A stretch of 58,220 nucleotides of DNA from assembly GCF_011045095.1 (NCBI RefSeq), contig NZ_JAALDL010000024.1, positions 1 to 58,220 on the forward strand, given 5' to 3'. The notes under the pieces are model-generated. The model was given only the letters and a program-made list of their open reading frames with translations. It made no database searches and was not told the DNA's origin. Within the stretch, counting starts at the first letter, position 1, and each line of letters starts with the position of its first letter. Origin of the DNA: Grimontia sedimenti. Its GTDB lineage: Bacteria > Pseudomonadota > Gammaproteobacteria > Enterobacterales > Vibrionaceae. Of this stretch, positions 9,139-20,170 are shown piece after piece. Position numbers and translations under genes: made by a program.

Positions 9139-10212
9139 GTGAATGTTCATATAATTCAACCAGCTCTTCCTAGATATAGAGTCTCACTCTTCGATAAACT
9201 GAGTGATTCGTTTTTGCTCAAGGTCTATGCATCTAAAGTGGATTTTCTTGGAGTGAATTCCATTTCTGGTAGCAAATATTTTGTCGAGATCGGTAATTTT
9301 AAAAAGATATTTGGTGGCATTTTTTTTTGGCAAAAAGGCGTTCCGTTTCTTTGTTACAAGAAAGGTGATGTTGTAGTTATAAATGGTAATCCAAGAATTA
9401 TTAACTACATGATTTTATTCCTAATTTGTAGAATCAGAAAAATAGAGACAGTCTGGTGGGGGCATGGATGGACAGCTGGCACGAGGGGGCTTTCTTGCCA
9501 AATAAGGTTCTTTTTGATGAAAATAGCTAATAAGGTCTTACTCTATACAGATTACGAAAGGGAAAAACTTAAAAAAAAGCATAATAATATATACTCGTTA
9601 AATAATGGCTTAGATAGTAAGGAGATTAGGTCCTGTTTTCCGAAAGGTTATATTAATGATGCTAACTCTAAGGGGGAACGTCTAAATGCTCTTTTCATAG
9701 GAAGGCTTACTGCTAAAAGCGATATTAAATTTGTCCTGCGTGCAATGCATGAAGTTTCTGATTGTATATCTCTACACATAATAGGTGATGGCCCCTGCTA
9801 TAATGAAGTTGAAACTTATTTGAATGCCAATGGATTGAATGGAGTAGTTAAACTATATGGCAATGTTACTAGTGAATCAGAAATAGCAAGTATTGCGACA
9901 AAATGTGATTTTTTTGTTTATTCTGGTTCAGTAGGACTCAGCCTTATCCATGCTTTTAATTATGGGTTACCTGCTATTGTTCATGATGATAGACAGCTTC
10001 ATATGCCAGAATTTTCAGCTCTTGTTGAAGGATATAATGGCTGGACATTTCCTAAGGGAAACTTAGGTGAGCTTATTAGTAAGATGAAGGCTTATAATGA
10101 GCTTAGTATTGAGGAAAGAATTCTGTTTAAGAAGAACTCTTTAGATACTATCTCGATCAGTTATAATTCTGATGATATGTATAAACGATTTTCAAATGTT
10201 ATAAGTGGATGA
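9139..10212 (+). CDS. Glycosyltransferase, GT4-like variant lacking the E-x7-E pair
   Basis: A 357-residue predicted glycosyltransferase with a GTG start at 9139 (VNVHIIQPALPRYRVSLFDKL), two bases after the previous stop and preceded by an ATAAGG ribosome binding site. The C-terminal module reads ALFIGRLTAKSDIKFVLRAM, then HIIGDGP, then FFVYSGSVGLSLIHAFNYGLP. The glutamate expected in the last segment is replaced by histidine (SLIHAF), as seen in a subfamily with VGLSxxHA. A charged WWGHGWT segment lies near residue 110. Probably adds one sugar of the repeat unit. Donor unknown. Confidence 0.83.
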   Translation: MNVHIIQPALPRYRVSLFDKLSDSFLLKVYASKVDFLGVNSISGSKYFVEIGNFKKIFGGIFFWQKGVPFLCYKKGDVVVINGNPRIINYMILFLICRIRKIETVWWGHGWTAGTRGLSCQIRFFLMKIANKVLLYTDYEREKLKKKHNNIYSLNNGLDSKEIRSCFPKGYINDANSKGERLNALFIGRLTAKSDIKFVLRAMHEVSDCISLHIIGDGPCYNEVETYLNANGLNGVVKLYGNVTSESEIASIATKCDFFVYSGSVGLSLIHAFNYGLPAIVHDDRQLHMPEFSALVEGYNGWTFPKGNLGELISKMKAYNELSIEERILFKKNSLDTISISYNSDDMYKRFSNVISG

Positions 10213-10213
10213 T

Positions 10214-11276
10214 ATGAAGATCCTTTTTGTGGGCCTATGCCTAAGCCTTTTACTGGACAATCTTTAGCTTTTAAAGCGATCTATGAAGGTTATACTGGAA
10301 AAAAGAGTCTTTATGACTTCTCGACGCCAGAAAATTGGCTTTTAATTATAATTCATTATTCATACTCTTTATTCCGTTTTTATTTTAATCTGATTTTACG
10401 CAATGACCCAATTTCCGTTTATATAACAACCTCAAGATCAAGGTTTGGCTTTTTAGAGATCTCTTTTTTTTACTTCCGGCTATTTTATTTAGAGTTAAGA
10501 TAGTAAATCATCTTCATGGTGCGGACTTTAAATTATTTTATTGTAATCAAGGCCGGTTTTTAAAACATTTGATAAGATCAGTTTATAAAAGAATACATAC
10601 TTCAATTGTTTTAACTGAATCAATGAAAGAGCAGTACTCAATGTTTCCAAATATGGAGGTTAAGGTAGTCCATAATTTCTTTGATTTAGATGTTGTTGAC
10701 AAGACTGTGTATAAAAAGAAAGAGTTGAGTCTATTGTATCTCTCAAATATTATGGAAAGCAAAGGGGTATTTAAATTAATAGAGGCTGTAGATAACCTCA
10801 GAGCAAGAGGAGTTGAGGTTACTTTGGATGTTGCTGGTGCGCCTATGTCAGATGATTTTCTTTCTTGCGAACAAGTGAAAATTAAATTTAAAGACCTTAT
10901 TAAAGATAAAGATTACATTAGATATCATGGCTCGATTGACGGAAAAGAAAAAGCAGTTCTACTCCATGAAAGTATGATATTTGTATTACCATCATTTTAT
11001 AAAACTGAAGCGCAACCTTTATCATTAATAGAAGCAATGGCCTCTGGTTGTATATTAATTACCACAAATCATAATTACCTCCCTGATTTAGTGAAACATG
11101 GTGTGAACGGATCTCTAGTTACAAAAGGATCTGTAAGCGAATTAGAGTCTGCAATATTTGATTATTGCAGAAATGTAGAAAAATCCTTGACAATATCCAA
11201 ATATAATATTAGTTACGCTGAAAAATACTTCTCAAAAAGTAAATATATAGAAAATTTAGCAAAAATCATCGGTTGA
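10214..11276 (+). pseudogene. Glycosyltransferase (GT4) broken by two frameshifts
   Basis: Three consecutive frames join into one GT4 protein. ATG 10214 reads MKILFVG, the frame from about 10234 continues PMPKPFTGQSLAF, and after about 10450-10455 the next frame continues RDLFFLLPAILFR and HLHGADFK to the stop at 11274-11276. Each junction needs one extra base, near the G run at 10229-10233 and the T run at 10450-10454. The restored protein would be about 354 residues. The C-terminal half has LSNIMESKGVFKLIEAV, YHGSIDGKEK and an intact E-x7-E (EAQPLSLIEAM). As sequenced no full-length protein is made. Real decay or two homopolymer sequencing errors are both possible. Confidence 0.8.
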
Positions 11277-11289
11277 ATAAGGTGTTTGA

Positions 11290-12396
<1,107 letters not shown>

Positions 12397-12406
12397 GGGA
12401 TTGGCT

Positions 12407-13372
12407 TTGAACAAGAAAAGAGTATTTGTTGCTGGCCATAAAGGGATGGTCGGCTCTGCCATTGTCCGCCAGCTTTCAGAAAGGGATGATGTCGAACTGA
12501 TTGTCCGAGGAAGAAGTGAGCTTGATTTACTCGATCAAAAAGCTGTTGAGAGCTTCTTTTCAGGGCAAAACATCGATGAAGTCTACCTGGCGGCCGCGAA
12601 GGTGGGCGGAATTTACGCGAACAACACCTTCCCGGCAGAGTTTATTTATGAAAACCTGATGATGGAATGCAATATTATTCACGCAGCCCATAGTCATGGT
12701 GTTCAGAATTTGCTGTTTTTGGGCTCTTCTTGTATCTACCCAAAATTGGCAGAGCAGCCCATGACAGAGTCCTCATTGTTGACCGGTGTACTTGAATCCA
12801 CGAATGAGCCTTATGCTGTGGCAAAGATTGCCGGCATTAAGCTTTGTGAGTCATATAACCGTCAGTACGGTCGAAATTACCGAAGTGTAATGCCTACCAA
12901 TCTGTATGGGATGAATGATAATTTTCATCCAGATAACTCTCATGTCATTCCTGCATTAATGCGCCGTTTTCACGAAGCTAAACTCAACAATGACTCTGAA
13001 GTCGTTGTTTGGGGAACGGGCACACCAATGCGCGAGTTTTTGTATGTGGATGATATGGCGGCAGCCAGCATCCACGTTATGGAACTGTCTGACAACACAT
13101 ATCGTTCTTGCACTCAGCCTATGCTTTCACACATTAACGTTGGCACTGGCGTTGATTGTACGATTCGTGAAATGGCTGAAACCATGGCAAAAGTTGTAGG
13201 CTTCGAAGGGACCATTTCTTTCGATGCGACAAAGCCTGATGGAACGCCCCGTAAGCTGATGGACGTCTCGCGTTTGGCCGACTTGGGTTGGAAGTACACA
13301 ACCGATTTAGAAAACGGTTTGGCGAAAACATATCAATGGTTTTTAGAGAATCAAAACTCCTTCCGTAACTAG
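12407..13372 (+). CDS. fcl: GDP-L-fucose synthase
   Basis: A 321-residue dual epimerase-reductase that turns GDP-4-keto-6-deoxymannose into GDP-L-fucose. The N-terminal nucleotide-binding motif is GHKGMVGS and the catalytic Y-x3-K is YAVAK (about residues 136-140), with LGSSCIYPK upstream as in the family. Two in-frame TTG codons are possible starts. AAGGGA at 12394-12399 is one base from TTG 12401 and seven from TTG 12407, so 12407 is preferred; starting at 12401 adds two residues. Confidence 0.95.
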   Translation: MNKKRVFVAGHKGMVGSAIVRQLSERDDVELIVRGRSELDLLDQKAVESFFSGQNIDEVYLAAAKVGGIYANNTFPAEFIYENLMMECNIIHAAHSHGVQNLLFLGSSCIYPKLAEQPMTESSLLTGVLESTNEPYAVAKIAGIKLCESYNRQYGRNYRSVMPTNLYGMNDNFHPDNSHVIPALMRRFHEAKLNNDSEVVVWGTGTPMREFLYVDDMAAASIHVMELSDNTYRSCTQPMLSHINVGTGVDCTIREMAETMAKVVGFEGTISFDATKPDGTPRKLMDVSRLADLGWKYTTDLENGLAKTYQWFLENQNSFRN

Positions 13373-13385
13373 TAGTTAAACCGCT

Positions 13386-13853
13386 ATGACGCAACGATTA
13401 GATATTGAGACATTCAAAACGGTCGTTGCATCTACCCCATTGGTATCGATTGATCTGATTGTGCGTAATAACGCCAATCAGGTCTTGCTCGGTTATCGAA
13501 CCAATCGCCCGGCCCTGGGCTATTGGTTTGTACCCGGTGGGCGTATTTGCAAGGACGAAACCTTTAATGATGCTTTTCAGCGTCTGACTCACATTGAACT
13601 TGGTGAAAAGATTGACATTGGACAGGCAGAATTTATTGGGCCTTACCAACACCTTTATCAAGATAACTTCTCCGGGACGACTTTTTCAACGCACTATGTC
13701 GTGCTCGGATATCAACTTAGTATTGACCTAGAATTATCAGAACTTCCACAAGAGCAGCATAATAACTATAAGTGGTGGGACATCGAAGAGTTATTAAATT
13801 GCCATCAAGTGCATCGCAATACTAAAGCCTACTTCTCAGATTCATACAAATAA
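13386..13853 (+). CDS. gmm: GDP-mannose mannosyl hydrolase (Nudix)
   Basis: A 155-residue Nudix family enzyme. Its modified Nudix box, GGRICKDETFNDAFQRLT then HIELG, matches the GDP-mannose mannosyl hydrolase group (WcaH/Gmm), which splits GDP-mannose into GDP and mannose and is thought to balance the sugar-nucleotide pool. It sits between fcl and manC, a usual place for gmm. The protein ends in a hydrophilic HRNTKAYFSDSYK tail. Confidence 0.93.
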   Translation: MTQRLDIETFKTVVASTPLVSIDLIVRNNANQVLLGYRTNRPALGYWFVPGGRICKDETFNDAFQRLTHIELGEKIDIGQAEFIGPYQHLYQDNFSGTTFSTHYVVLGYQLSIDLELSELPQEQHNNYKWWDIEELLNCHQVHRNTKAYFSDSYK

Positions 13854-13868
13854 TAAAAGGTAAAACAT

Positions 13869-15275
13869 ATGTTGTTACCCGTCATTATGGCAGGTGGCTC
13901 AGGTAGTCGTCTTTGGCCACTATCTAGAACACTATATCCAAAACAGTTTTTATCACTCACCAAAGATGCCACTATGCTGCAGGAAACGGTGAACCGATTG
14001 GGTGGCTTAACACATCAACCTTCTATTTTTATTTGTAATGAGGAACATCGGTTTATTGTCGCTGAACAATTAAGAAAAGCGAATATAAAAAATGACGGCA
14101 TTATCCTCGAACCGATGGGGAAGAATACAGCGCCAGCAATTGCCTTGGCTGCATTAAAGGCCGTTGAAAATGGTGACGACCCACTATTACTCGTGTTGGC
14201 TGCTGACCATGTGATAAAAGATACAGATGCTTTTATTCAATCGATAGAACGTGCAAAGAAAAGTGCTGAAGACGGCAAGCTTGTAACGTTTGGTATCGTG
14301 CCTACTCATCCAGAAACAGGATATGGCTATATTCGGGGCGGCCAAAGTATTGATGATGGTATTTATCAGGTTGATGCATTTGTTGAAAAGCCTGCTCTGG
14401 ATATTGCAAAAACATATTGTGAGTGTGGGGACTATTACTGGAATAGCGGAATGTTTCTTTTTAAAGCATCCAAGTTTATTCAAGAGCTGGAAGCCCATTC
14501 TCCCGAGATCTTAAAGGTCTGTAGAACGTCACTGGATAACGCTGAAAAAGATTTAGATTTTTTCCGCATTCCTTCTCAAATTTTCTCTGAGTGCCCCAGT
14601 GATTCTGTTGATTATGCCGTTATGGAGAAAACTAATGACGCTGCAGTGGTGCCACTCAATGCCAATTGGAGTGATGTGGGGTCATGGTCTTCTTTGTGGG
14701 ATGTCAGTACAAAAGATAATGATGGCAACGCTGTACAGGGTGACGTTCTTCTTGAGAGTACAAAGAACAGCTACATATATTCTCAAAACAAATTGGTCGC
14801 GACGGTTGGTCTTGATGATTTAGTGATTGTTGAAACCAAAGATGCGGTCCTTGTTGCGCATAAAGATAAAGTTCAGGATGTAAAGAGTATTGTTACGCAA
14901 CTCAACGAACTTGGGCGCGACGAACATCTTCAACACCGTGAGGTTTATCGCCCTTGGGGAACACACGATGAGATTGCTTCTGGAGATCGATTCCACGTTA
15001 AGCATGTGACGGTGAAACCTGGCGAAAAAACGGCGACCCAGATGCACTACCATCGCGCAGAGCATTGGATTGTCGTCAAAGGAACAGCAAGAGTCAGAAA
15101 TGGCGAAAAATATTTCCTTCTCACTGAGAATGAGTCTACTTACATTCCAATTGGCGAGCCGCACTCTATTGAAAATCCCGGGCAAATCCCACTTGAATTG
15201 ATTGAAGTCAGATCGGGCGCGTATCTTTCCGAAGATGATGTGACACGTATTGAAGACTATGGCGTAGGTTATTGA
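13869..15275 (+). CDS. manC: Mannose-1-phosphate guanylyltransferase / mannose-6-phosphate isomerase
   Basis: A 468-residue bifunctional type II enzyme that makes GDP-mannose. The N-terminal nucleotidyltransferase has the signature GGSGSRLWPLSRTLYPKQ. The C-terminal cupin domain (type II phosphomannose isomerase) has PGEKTATQMHYHRAEHW with the metal-binding histidines. AAGG at 13857-13860 lies 8 nt before the ATG. It supplies GDP-mannose to gmd and to mannosyltransferases. Its stop codon overlaps the start of the next gene by one base (TGATG). Confidence 0.97.
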   Translation: MLLPVIMAGGSGSRLWPLSRTLYPKQFLSLTKDATMLQETVNRLGGLTHQPSIFICNEEHRFIVAEQLRKANIKNDGIILEPMGKNTAPAIALAALKAVENGDDPLLLVLAADHVIKDTDAFIQSIERAKKSAEDGKLVTFGIVPTHPETGYGYIRGGQSIDDGIYQVDAFVEKPALDIAKTYCECGDYYWNSGMFLFKASKFIQELEAHSPEILKVCRTSLDNAEKDLDFFRIPSQIFSECPSDSVDYAVMEKTNDAAVVPLNANWSDVGSWSSLWDVSTKDNDGNAVQGDVLLESTKNSYIYSQNKLVATVGLDDLVIVETKDAVLVAHKDKVQDVKSIVTQLNELGRDEHLQHREVYRPWGTHDEIASGDRFHVKHVTVKPGEKTATQMHYHRAEHWIVVKGTARVRNGEKYFLLTENESTYIPIGEPHSIENPGQIPLELIEVRSGAYLSEDDVTRIEDYGVGY

Positions 15276-16024
15276 TGAAAGTTAGTATTATTACGGCCAC
15301 TTATAATAGTGCTGCAACCATTACGGATACGCTTCGCTCATTAGAGTCACAAACGTATCCCGATATTGAATACATTATTGTTGATGGTGATTCTTCTGAT
15401 AATACACTGGAAGTCATAGCAAACAACTGTACTCGTGTATCAAAAACCATTTCAGAACCAGATAATGGTATTTATGATGCCCTCAACAAAGGTATTCGCG
15501 CAGCTACAGGTGACATAGTAGGTTTTTTGCACTCGGACGATCTGTTTGCTTATCCCGATGCTGTAGCTGACATCGTATCTGCAATTAAAGAGAATGATAC
15601 AGATGCGGTTTATTCTGATTTGCAGTATGTAGATAAGTTGGATACCAATAAGGTACTCCGGTATTGGAAGTCTAAAGAGTATAAACGAGAGTCGATGAAA
15701 TATGGATGGATGCCCCCTCATCCAACGTTCTATATGAAAAGATCACTGTATGAGAAATATGGGCTGTTTGATCTGTCCTATAAAATCGCTGCTGATTATG
15801 ACTCACTTCTTCGGTACCTCTGGAAAGCTGAAATTACATTGGCTTATGTTCCTAGTGTAACAATCAATATGCGCGTTGGCGGAGCAAGTAACCGGAGTCT
15901 TTCAAATATTATTCATAAGACAAGAGAAGATATTCGAGCACTTAACAACAGTGAGGTCCCTTGGGCTAAAGCAATTTTGGTCAAAAATCTCTCAAAAATA
16001 CCTCAGTTCTTTAAGAGTGCTTAA
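15275..16024 (+). CDS. Glycosyltransferase family 2
   Basis: A 249-residue GT-A type transferase. It begins [20 protein letters not shown], has [11 protein letters not shown] and [14 protein letters not shown], and the metal-binding D-x-D equivalent HSDD (FLHSDDLF). This pattern fits the small WcaA/WbbD-like GT2 enzymes of polysaccharide loci. A TTG at 15272 is also in frame, but the ATG at 15275, overlapping the manC stop, is the natural start. It probably adds one sugar of the repeat unit; donor unknown. It is the only GT2 here, among three GT4-type enzymes. Confidence 0.9.
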   Translation: MKVSIITATYNSAATITDTLRSLESQTYPDIEYIIVDGDSSDNTLEVIANNCTRVSKTISEPDNGIYDALNKGIRAATGDIVGFLHSDDLFAYPDAVADIVSAIKENDTDAVYSDLQYVDKLDTNKVLRYWKSKEYKRESMKYGWMPPHPTFYMKRSLYEKYGLFDLSYKIAADYDSLLRYLWKAEITLAYVPSVTINMRVGGASNRSLSNIIHKTREDIRALNNSEVPWAKAILVKNLSKIPQFFKSA

Positions 16025-16025
16025 T

Positions 16026-17453
16026 ATGTTAATCACGTCTAATGTTATCTCCGGTTCAGGCATACAATTTGGTACAAGTGGCGCCAGAGGCCTGGTAGAG
16101 CAATTTACTCCAGAAGCGTGTGCGGCTTTCACGCATGCGTTTATCTCTTCCATTCGTAGTCAATTTAAGTTTGATTCGGTTGCCATCGCGATAGATAACC
16201 GACCTAGCAGCCCTCAAATGGCCAAAGCCATTGTCAGCGCCGTAAAAGATATGGGCTTAATCCCAATTTATTATGGTGTTGTTCCAACACCGGCTTTGGC
16301 ATATGTCGCTATGCAAGATGGAATGCCTTCTATTATGGTAACGGGCAGCCATATCCCGTTTGACCGTAACGGCCTAAAGTTCTATCGCCCAGATGGCGAA
16401 ATTACGAAAAGCGATGAGCAAGCCATTCTGAATGTGAGTGCTGAGTTCACTCTATCAGCCGACGAACCTGAGTTAGCAGTATCTTCAAAAGCGGCAAAAA
16501 CTTACATTGAGCGAAATGTGACCCTTTTTGATGGCCAGTTTCTTAAAGGGCGACGTATTGGTATTTACGAGCATTCGAGTGCTGGGCGTGATATGTATGC
16601 GCAGATGTTTGAACACTTGGGCGCGGAAGTTGTCTCATTGGAGCGCAGTGACCAGTTTGTCCCTATCGACACAGAAGCGGTATCAGAATCAGACAAGCTA
16701 AAAGCCTTAAAATGGTCGGAAGAGCATGATCTGGACTTTATTTTCTCGACAGACGGTGATGGAGACAGGCCATTAGTGTCAGATGAGAAAGGGAACTGGC
16801 TAAGAGGCGATGTTCTAGGGCTGTTGTGTGCAAAAGAGTTGGGTATTGATGCGCTGGCGTTACCTGTTAGCTGTAATACATCGGTAGAGCTTTCCGGCGA
16901 ATTTCCACATGCTTCCCGCACTAAAATTGGTTCACCTTACGTGATTGCTGAGTTTGCTCACTTGGCGAAGAAATATCGCAATGTCGCGGGTTTTGAAGCC
17001 AATGGCGGCTTTCTGCTTGGCTCTGACGTTTCATTTAACGGTTCTGTTGTGAAGGCGCTTCCAACACGAGATGCTGTTCTGCCTGCCCTGATGCTGCTTT
17101 CTGCTTCTCGCAATTCGCTGATTTCACATTTGGTCGATCAGTTGCCAAAACGCTTTACTCATAGCGATCGGATTCAGAATTTTGCTACTGAAAAGAGTCT
17201 GGCGATTTTAGAAATTGCCAAAGCACAGCCAGAATCTTTTCTGGCGACCTTGGGCTTCGACAACGTGCAAGTTGAAAGTATCGACCTGACCGATGGGCTG
17301 CGCATTGCTCTCGTCAATGGCGATGTGATTCACTTTAGACCTTCAGGTAATGCGCCGGAGCTTCGTTGTTACGCCGAGTCGAATACTGAAGAGCAAGCGC
17401 AAAGATTTGTCAGTCAGGCGCTTACCAACATTCAAACATCTAACTTCTTTTAA
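16026..17453 (+). CDS. manB: Phosphomannomutase (alpha-D-phosphohexomutase family)
   Basis: A 475-residue mutase that interconverts mannose-6-phosphate and mannose-1-phosphate, the substrate of ManC. The N-terminus has [13 protein letters not shown]. The active-site phosphoserine loop is TGSHIP (serine about 107), the metal loop is DGDGDR (about 242-247), and the phosphate-binding loop is [13 protein letters not shown] near the C-terminus. The ATG at 16026 is one base after the GT2 stop; upstream in-frame codons fall inside the GT2 gene and are not used. The family includes phosphoglucomutases, but the context favours mannose. Confidence 0.93.
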   Translation: MLITSNVISGSGIQFGTSGARGLVEQFTPEACAAFTHAFISSIRSQFKFDSVAIAIDNRPSSPQMAKAIVSAVKDMGLIPIYYGVVPTPALAYVAMQDGMPSIMVTGSHIPFDRNGLKFYRPDGEITKSDEQAILNVSAEFTLSADEPELAVSSKAAKTYIERNVTLFDGQFLKGRRIGIYEHSSAGRDMYAQMFEHLGAEVVSLERSDQFVPIDTEAVSESDKLKALKWSEEHDLDFIFSTDGDGDRPLVSDEKGNWLRGDVLGLLCAKELGIDALALPVSCNTSVELSGEFPHASRTKIGSPYVIAEFAHLAKKYRNVAGFEANGGFLLGSDVSFNGSVVKALPTRDAVLPALMLLSASRNSLISHLVDQLPKRFTHSDRIQNFATEKSLAILEIAKAQPESFLATLGFDNVQVESIDLTDGLRIALVNGDVIHFRPSGNAPELRCYAESNTEEQAQRFVSQALTNIQTSNFF

Positions 17454-17467
17454 CAGCAGAGATAAAA

Positions 17468-18634
17468 ATGAAAATTGCTATTGCTGGGACAGGCTATGTT
17501 GGCTTGTCTAATGCTATGCTTTTGGCGCAAAACCACGAGGTTGTTGCTGTCGATATCATTCAAGAAAAAGTTAAACTGCTTAACGATAAAACCTCTCCCA
17601 TTGTCGATAAAGAGATTGAACATTTTCTGAAAGAAAAAGCGCTCAATTTCTATGCGACGTTAGATAAAGAAGAAGCTTATAAAGAGGCTGCTTTCGTCAT
17701 CATCGCGACACCGACTGACTATGACGTAAAAACAAACTACTTTAATACCTCCTCGGTTGAGGCAGTAATTAAAGATGTGATGGCCATAAACCCAGATGCG
17801 GTCATGGTCATTAAATCTACGGTTCCTGTGGGTTATACAAAACGCATCAAAGAAGAGTTTGGGTGTGAGAATATTATTTTCTCGCCTGAATTCTTGCGTG
17901 AGGGCAAAGCGCTTTACGACAACCTTCACCCTTCCCGCATCATCGTCGGTGAGCGAAGCGAACGTGCGCAGATTTTTGCCAACTTGTTAGTTGAAGGTGC
18001 AGAAAAGAAAGATGTTCAAGTACTGTTCACGGATTCTACAGAAGCTGAAGCCGTGAAGCTTTTCTCGAATACCTATCTCGCGATGCGCGTGGCGTACTTT
18101 AATGAGTTGGATTCATACGCCGAAGCACATGGTTTAGACGCGCGTCAAATCATTGAAGGTGTTGGCCTCGACCCTCGTATCGGCAGCCACTACAACAATC
18201 CGTCATTTGGTTACGGTGGCTACTGTCTGCCAAAAGACACAAAGCAACTACGCGCCAACTATGCGGAAGTGCCAAACAACATCATTCAGGCGATTGTTGA
18301 TGCCAATACGACACGCAAAGACTTTGTTGCTGAGTCTATTTTGCGAAAGAACCCAAAAGTGGTCGGTATTTACCGCCTGATCATGAAGTCAGGTTCAGAC
18401 AACTTCCGTGCATCCTCCATTCAAGGGATCATGAAGCGTATTAAAGCGAAAGGTATCGAAGTCGTCGTATATGAGCCGGTACTGAAAGAAGAATCGTTCT
18501 TCCACTCAGAAGTCATGACTGACTTTGAAGCGTTTAAAGCCAAATCTGATGTTATCGTTTCAAACCGCATGGCGGAAGAGCTGGCAGATGTCGCTGATAA
18601 AGTTTATACGCGCGATTTGTTTGGGAGTGACTAG
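17468..18634 (+). CDS. ugd: UDP-glucose 6-dehydrogenase
   Basis: A 388-residue NAD-dependent enzyme that oxidises UDP-glucose to UDP-glucuronate. The N-terminal dinucleotide motif is [12 protein letters not shown], the central substrate signature is [14 protein letters not shown], and the catalytic cysteine lies in [14 protein letters not shown] (about residue 252). The length matches the short bacterial Ugd type. It is the last gene of the tightly packed run that starts at the polymerase gene; repeat-rich sequence follows. It implies glucuronate or a derived uronic acid in the polymer. Confidence 0.97.
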   Translation: MKIAIAGTGYVGLSNAMLLAQNHEVVAVDIIQEKVKLLNDKTSPIVDKEIEHFLKEKALNFYATLDKEEAYKEAAFVIIATPTDYDVKTNYFNTSSVEAVIKDVMAINPDAVMVIKSTVPVGYTKRIKEEFGCENIIFSPEFLREGKALYDNLHPSRIIVGERSERAQIFANLLVEGAEKKDVQVLFTDSTEAEAVKLFSNTYLAMRVAYFNELDSYAEAHGLDARQIIEGVGLDPRIGSHYNNPSFGYGGYCLPKDTKQLRANYAEVPNNIIQAIVDANTTRKDFVAESILRKNPKVVGIYRLIMKSGSDNFRASSIQGIMKRIKAKGIEVVVYEPVLKEESFFHSEVMTDFEAFKAKSDVIVSNRMAEELADVADKVYTRDLFGSD

Positions 18635-18800
18635 CGACTAGAAGTCGCGAGATCTGAGTAAGAGCAGGGAGAGCAGAGAGAGCAGAGAAAGCAGGAAAGG
18701 CAGAGAGAACAGGAAGAGCAGAGCTCGTTCTTGTACCTCAACTCTCAAAACTCAGGTCTTCCATTCTCGTTCTCGTAGCTCAACTCTCAAATCTCAGTTC
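18633..18800. repeat. Purine/pyrimidine-rich repeat element between ugd and galU
   Basis: The left half is a run of degenerate GAGAGCAGAGA-like words (about 18655-18727). The right half is pyrimidine-rich (CTCAACTCTCAAAACTCAGG-like, about 18728-18800, with the phrase occurring twice). The halves are loosely complementary. A short hairpin (GCGACT-aga-AGTCGC) lies at 18633-18649, just after the ugd stop. It looks like a degenerate relative of the AAGAGC/GCTCTT arms seen in the other elements. Confidence 0.6.
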
Positions 18801-18850
18801 TGTTGTTTTCGTTCTCGAAATTTAAAGCTTACAACTCAATAATTAAAACC

Positions 18851-19675
18851 ATGATTAAAAAATGTCTATTCCCCGCAGCTGGCTACGGCACACGCTTTCT
18901 ACCAGCCACCAAGTCCATGCCGAAAGAAATGATGCCTATCGTCAACAAACCACTCATTGAATACGGTGTTGATGAAGCGATTCAGGCCGGCATGACGGAT
19001 ATGTGTATTGTTACTGGCCGTGGCAAGCACTCTCTGATGGACCACTTCGACAAGAACTATGAATTGGAACATCAAATTTCAGGCACCAGTAAAGAGGCTT
19101 TGTTGACTGATATCCGTGAAGTGATTGATTCAGCGAACTTCACTTACATTCGCCAACGCGAAATGAAAGGTTTGGGCCATGCGATTCTGACTGGCCGTGA
19201 ACTGGTAGGGGATAACCCATTCGCGGTTGTGCTGGCAGATGATCTTTGCATCAACCTTGAAGAAGGTGTACTGGCGCAAATGGTGGCGCTGTATAAACAG
19301 TTCCGCTGCTCGATTGTTGCTGTAGAGGAAGTGCCTGCGGAAGAAACCCACAAGTACGGTGTAATTGCCGGTGAAGCGTTAACGGATAACCTGATTCGCG
19401 TCACCGACATGGTTGAAAAGCCAGCACCCGGCACAGAGCCTAGCAACCTTGCCATTATTGGCCGTTATATTCTGACGCCCGATATTTTCGATATCCTCGA
19501 AAACACTGAGCCAGGGAAAGGCGGTGAAATCCAAATCACGGATGCACTTCTTGAACAGGCAAAGAACGGTTGTGTGCTGGCGTATAAGTTCAAAGGCAAA
19601 CGCTTTGACTGCGGCAGTGTAGAAGGGTTTATCGAAGCGACGAATTATTGTTTTGAGAATGTCTACAAGGGGTAA
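18851..19675 (+). CDS. galU: UTP-glucose-1-phosphate uridylyltransferase
   Basis: A 274-residue enzyme that makes UDP-glucose from UTP and glucose-1-phosphate, feeding Ugd next door. The N-terminal nucleotidyltransferase signature is AAGYGTRFLPATKSMPKEM, with VLADDLC and EKPAPGTEPSNLAIIGRY further on. The reading frame is open upstream to 18803, but MIKKCLFPAAGYG at 18851 is the family start. The last codons (AAG GGG TAA) are repeated 140 bp downstream as part of a duplicated repeat block. Confidence 0.97.
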   Translation: MIKKCLFPAAGYGTRFLPATKSMPKEMMPIVNKPLIEYGVDEAIQAGMTDMCIVTGRGKHSLMDHFDKNYELEHQISGTSKEALLTDIREVIDSANFTYIRQREMKGLGHAILTGRELVGDNPFAVVLADDLCINLEEGVLAQMVALYKQFRCSIVAVEEVPAEETHKYGVIAGEALTDNLIRVTDMVEKPAPGTEPSNLAIIGRYILTPDIFDILENTEPGKGGEIQITDALLEQAKNGCVLAYKFKGKRFDCGSVEGFIEATNYCFENVYKG

Positions 19676-20100
19676 ACCCTTGCTAGGTCCTGGGAAGAGC
19701 TAAGAGCGGGTCCTGGGACCTGGGGAAAAGCGAGAGCGTGAGAATGTCCCCAGCACCGCTTTTGCTCTACCTAGGACTCAGGACCGGATATACCCAGGGC
19801 CGCTTAAAGGGGTAAACCATTGCGAGGTCCTGGGAAGAGCTAAGAGCGGGTCCTGGGACCTAGGGAAGAGACAAGAGCAGGATCTTGGGAAGAGCATAGA
19901 GCGGACAAGAGCAGATCCAGAGCGATTTTGTTTTTAGCTTTTGCTCTTCCCAGAACCGTCCTTGCTTTACCTAGGTCCTAGGGCCGTTTTTGTTCTTCCT
20001 AGGTTCGTTTTTCGCTCTACCTCTTGTTCTTGTTCTACCTAGGTCCTAGGACCGGATATTCCCAGGACCGATTTTCGCTCTACCCCTAGAACCGTTTCTG
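19676..20100. repeat. Large intergenic repeat element with internal 140-bp duplication
   Basis: The segment starting at galU's final codons (19667 on) recurs from 19807 on with about 65 bp nearly identical, including the AAGGGGTAAACC stop-codon region. Each copy contains GGTCCTGGGAAGAGC and AGAGCGGGTCCTGGGACC. The right portion (about 19925-20100) has the complementary orientation (GCTCTACCTAGG, CCTAGGACCGG). The 495-bp gap between galU and wecA is almost entirely this element. No gene was seen in it. Confidence 0.9.
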
Positions 20101-20170
20101 TACTACCAATTTCCGCCAAGCTCTATCCCTTGCGGCTTGGCTAAATTTTCTAACCAAAACCTAAATCATC

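Noticed and set aside
10237-10503. An independent 88-residue gene
   Set aside because: It is the middle piece of one frameshifted glycosyltransferase; the flanking frames complete the protein in order.
15876-16025. Longer N-terminus for the phosphomannomutase
   Set aside because: The in-frame extension lies wholly within the GT2 gene; family members begin near [19 protein letters not shown].
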